Positions 6,049 to 8,348 of a stretch of 8,348 nt of DNA are shown one piece after another (position 1 is the stretch's first letter; each line of letters starts with the position of its first letter). The notes beneath the pieces are model-generated. The model did not search any database, was not told the DNA's origin, and saw nothing but the letters and a program-made list of their open reading frames with translations. The translations under genes were made by a program, and so were the position numbers. The DNA lies in the NCBI GenBank assembly GCA_051011595.1, contig JBPCTQ010000401.1, positions 1 through 8,348 on the forward strand, given 5' to 3'. The stretch is from JAOUEE01 sp051011595. GTDB lineage: Bacteria > Actinomycetota > Acidimicrobiia > Acidimicrobiales > SHLQ01.

Positions 6049-6672
6049 CTATGGATCTCCGACCTGGAACATGACCCCTTTGGTGATCAGGTAGCCGAGC
6101 GTCGCGACGCCGGCGGCAACGATCGCCAGTGCCCAATGGTCGGTGGCTGCCGCGCCGGCCACGGCATAGACAATTCCGACGCTCAGCGCGCCAACCGCGG
6201 TCGCACCGGCGAAGCCGTTGACCGGGAATCGTAGAACGCCAGCGCCGATGGCGACCGATTCGCTGAGGACCGGGAGCCCCCGAGTTGTTGCGACCATGAC
6301 AAGCGGCCTCGTGGACTCGCTCGGCAACCACTGACGCCTGCTCTGAGCGCCCGCCATCCGACCGATGCCGTAGCCCACCAGCGCGGCCAGGAGCAGCCCG
6401 ACGGCGTTGACGAGAGCGCCGGTGACCGGGCCCAGCAGCGCACCCGAACCGAGCATGAGCAGGGTGGCGGGGATGGGGAGGATGGCATCGGCCACGATCA
6501 AGGCCACAATGACGAGGGCGGCGATCCAGGTCGATTCCGGGATCCAGGAAACGACTCGGTTCTCGTCCCATCCCATCGCTGATGCGGAGAGCCAGACGGC
6601 GATGACCATGCCGATTGCCGCGCTGGCCACGAGGCTGACAGGCACGAACCGGGCGCCGACCGGACTCGTCAT
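6049..6672 (-). CDS. VTT domain membrane protein (DedA/TVP38/SNARE-associated family)
   Basis: This 207-residue protein has hydrophobic segments at about 10-32, 48-72, 76-104, 155-175 and 179-199. The VTT core is visible: LPIPATLLMLGSGALLGPV (65-83) is the re-entrant, proline- and glycine-rich entry. GYGIGRMAG (100-108) carries the conserved Gly-Arg pair. The region from 131 to 160 (RGLPVLSES, then RFPVNGFAGAT at 148-158) matches the family's second re-entrant loop. DedA/VTT proteins act in the inner membrane, and several are lipid-carrier (undecaprenyl phosphate) flippases or scramblases; the specific cargo here is unknown. Its ATG overlaps the stop of the large VioB-like gene as ATGA and has no distinct Shine-Dalgarno sequence, so it is probably translated by coupling. 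It ends with TAG, 47 bases from the convergent DUF488 gene. Confidence 0.9.
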   Translation of the reverse strand: MTSPVGARFVPVSLVASAAIGMVIAVWLSASAMGWDENRVVSWIPESTWIAALVIVALIVADAILPIPATLLMLGSGALLGPVTGALVNAVGLLLAALVGYGIGRMAGAQSRRQWLPSESTRPLVMVATTRGLPVLSESVAIGAGVLRFPVNGFAGATAVGALSVGIVYAVAGAAATDHWALAIVAAGVATLGYLITKGVMFQVGDP

Positions 6673-8348
6673 CCCATCGGGTCTGGGCTCGAGAAGCCGC
6701 GCGACAGATCGATAGGGGTCGTCTCGGACGCGATGGGCAACTCGGTGGTGGTCGCGTCCTCTGTGATCAACGCGGTTGCGGGGCCGGGGGGAGCGGTATC
6801 GTCACACCACTTGTGGAGCAGGGTGCGCTGACCCTTGGTCATTCCCCTGGTGACGGGCATGTAGTCGAAGTTGTCGAAATGGTCGACGCTGGTCAGTGCC
6901 TTGATGACAGCGGCCATCCGGCGACATTCAGCCTCGTTGCCGAGCGGCAGCCAGTTGTCCATACATGGCGCCAAGGCGTGCCAATCGATGAGCACGTGCT
7001 GGTACACATTCGCCCAGGTGGGTGGAAGCGCGGCGATGTCGTCGTCGGCCGGCGTCACTCGGGTTGCCACGTAGCAGTCGCGGGCGTTGTCAGTGGATGT
7101 CGGTGCCGCCGGTGCGGACCCTTCGAACGGTGTCAGCACCCACTGTGACGACCCCGGATAGACCTGCAGGCTGGTGCTGCCATCGCTGCTGAACGTCAGC
7201 CTCACTCGGCCCTGAGCGTCGGTGTCGACCACCTGGAGCTGCATCTGCGGTGCCGGGGCCGGGATCGAACGCTGTACCTCCGCCACTTGGACCCGGATCT
7301 GCTCGGTGACCGGCACGCCGTGCCGAAGGATCTGAACCACAACCGATGCACGGTCGGCACCCTCGAGATAGACGTTGGGTGGCTCCACGACCGCCGTGAG
7401 GCTCTGTTCGGTGATGGCGGCCTGCGTGCTCGAGCTCGAGAGGGCCAGGTCGGACGACTCGGCTGCGTCGAGTAAATCGTCGTCGAGATCGATCGTGACC
7501 AACCCGGCCGTCTCGCGATAGGCCACCTGGTCGTAGTCGCCGTAGTCGAGGGTGCCGAGCAGCGTGTCGCCGGCCGCGACGGGGAGCTCGCCGAGGTCGG
7601 CCTTGGTGGCGGCGAAGTCGGTTTCGGGGACGGTGTTGGCGAGATCGACGGTCAGCTGTTTGGTGTCGCGATCGAGCCGAGCGAACGCGGTGCCGAGGTT
7701 TCCCGAGAGTTGCCGGTCGCCGGGGACTGCGGGTGGTTCTCCGTGTCGATGTAGCCCAACGGCGCCGACGATCAGACTGCGAGCCGGGTTGGGTTGGAAA
7801 CCACCGCCTTTGACCCGATCGCGCAGTGCCGTGAAGCGATCGTCGAGATTGGCTGGCACCGGTGGACCGTCGAAGTAGATCGTGCGGTAGGCGTTGATCC
7901 GGACCGTGAGCCCGTCGGCTGCCCCACTGTCGATCGACTCCTTCATCGCCACCAGGACCGGTGAGTCGCTGACGTCCAGGAAGAGTCCTTCGACACAGGA
8001 GGCTTGCCAGATCACCGAAGCAGTTCCGGCGATCTCCAGGCTGGGATTGCGGCCAAAGTTGATGTATCGGGCCACCATTGGTCCGTTGTTGGGCATGTGA
8101 ATCCGGGGGCCACCCTGTATGCCGACGGTCAGGTCGTCGAAGAACAGTTGCGATGTGTTCGGCAGGGTCGGATCCAGATCCACGAGCATCGACGAGAAGT
8201 TGACGGGCACGTTGACGAGCGAATCGTGACCTGGCCTCGCTGAGCCCTGGTCTACGCCGCACACGTATGTTTCGTAGAAGACCGAGCGATGAGTTCCCTG
8301 AGTGTTCCAGTTCGCGCGAACGCCGGCGTTTGGATCACCCGGGATGAG
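6669..8348 (-). CDS. VioB/RebD-like N-terminal domain protein without ferritin-like domain (5' end beyond right edge)
   Basis: The frame is open from the right edge to TGA at 6669, giving 559 visible residues. GTG at 8264 is not a credible start, because the 28 codons upstream stay open and read as ordinary protein. Counting from the edge, the segment order resembles the N-terminal half of VioB and RebD, compared from memory. VDLDP is at 56-60, followed by an SQLFFDDLTVG strand. GLTV is at 146-149 and VGAVGLHRHGEP at 194-205. NVYLEGADR starts at 325, NVYQHVLIDW is at 447-456, and DYMPVTRGMTKGQR ends near 508. In VioB and RebD a ferritin-like iron domain that makes iminophenyl/indole-pyruvate dimers follows that last block. 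Here only a 42-residue polar tail rich in Thr, Pro and acidic residues follows. The molecule therefore lacks the catalytic part, and its role is unknown. The family call is moderately sure; the missing domain is seen directly. Confidence 0.7.
   Translation of the reverse strand, partial: LIPGDPNAGVRANWNTQGTHRSVFYETYVCGVDQGSARPGHDSLVNVPVNFSSMLVDLDPTLPNTSQLFFDDLTVGIQGGPRIHMPNNGPMVARYINFGRNPSLEIAGTASVIWQASCVEGLFLDVSDSPVLVAMKESIDSGAADGLTVRINAYRTIYFDGPPVPANLDDRFTALRDRVKGGGFQPNPARSLIVGAVGLHRHGEPPAVPGDRQLSGNLGTAFARLDRDTKQLTVDLANTVPETDFAATKADLGELPVAAGDTLLGTLDYGDYDQVAYRETAGLVTIDLDDDLLDAAESSDLALSSSSTQAAITEQSLTAVVEPPNVYLEGADRASVVVQILRHGVPVTEQIRVQVAEVQRSIPAPAPQMQLQVVDTDAQGRVRLTFSSDGSTSLQVYPGSSQWVLTPFEGSAPAAPTSTDNARDCYVATRVTPADDDIAALPPTWANVYQHVLIDWHALAPCMDNWLPLGNEAECRRMAAVIKALTSVDHFDNFDYMPVTRGMTKGQRTLLHKWCDDTAPPGPATALITEDATTTELPIASETTPIDLSRGFSSPDPMG

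Noticed and set aside
7426..7442. CTCGAGCTCGAG palindromic repeat.
   Set aside because: It lies in codons for a Leu/Ser run of the VioB-like protein and is explained by high-GC Ser and Leu codons.

Overview
The window is gene-dense, very GC-rich DNA with short intergenic gaps and many start/stop overlaps. Codons end mostly in G or C and long antisense frames stay open. This fits a high-GC actinobacterium; a member of the Acidimicrobiia is my guess from sequence style, not something the window proves. I found no rRNA, tRNA, CRISPR array, insertion sequence or phage gene, and no gene-free stretch longer than about 100 bases.

Left part (1-3814): four genes on the minus strand form a tight overlapping operon. 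Reading from its promoter leftwards, they encode a 14-helix-type MFS drug exporter, an NADPH-dependent FMN reductase, a pirin-like protein and a second pirin that runs off the left edge. The overlaps are 4, 8 and 4 bases. Facing away from the operon is a MarR-family repressor gene. The 91-base divergent gap holds a perfect 23-bp inverted repeat lying on a strong promoter (TTGACA, 17-nt spacer, TATTGT) for the operon. The most economical reading is a MarR-controlled efflux plus redox detoxification cassette for an aromatic, quinone- or flavonoid-like compound.

Middle part (3837-6001): a Ser-nucleophile alpha/beta hydrolase of the dienelactone-hydrolase type and a short-chain dehydrogenase lie on the minus strand about 48 bases apart. 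A small DUF488 (YeaO-like) gene is divergent to them.

Right part (6049-8348): a DedA/TVP38-type VTT membrane protein overlaps by 4 bases the end of a large gene that continues past the right edge. The visible 559 residues of that large protein resemble the N-terminal, non-ferritin part of the VioB/RebD family (violacein and rebeccamycin bis-indole assembly). The protein stops where the catalytic ferritin-like domain should begin. This stand-alone VioB-type domain, coupled to a DedA-type membrane protein, is the most unusual item in the window.
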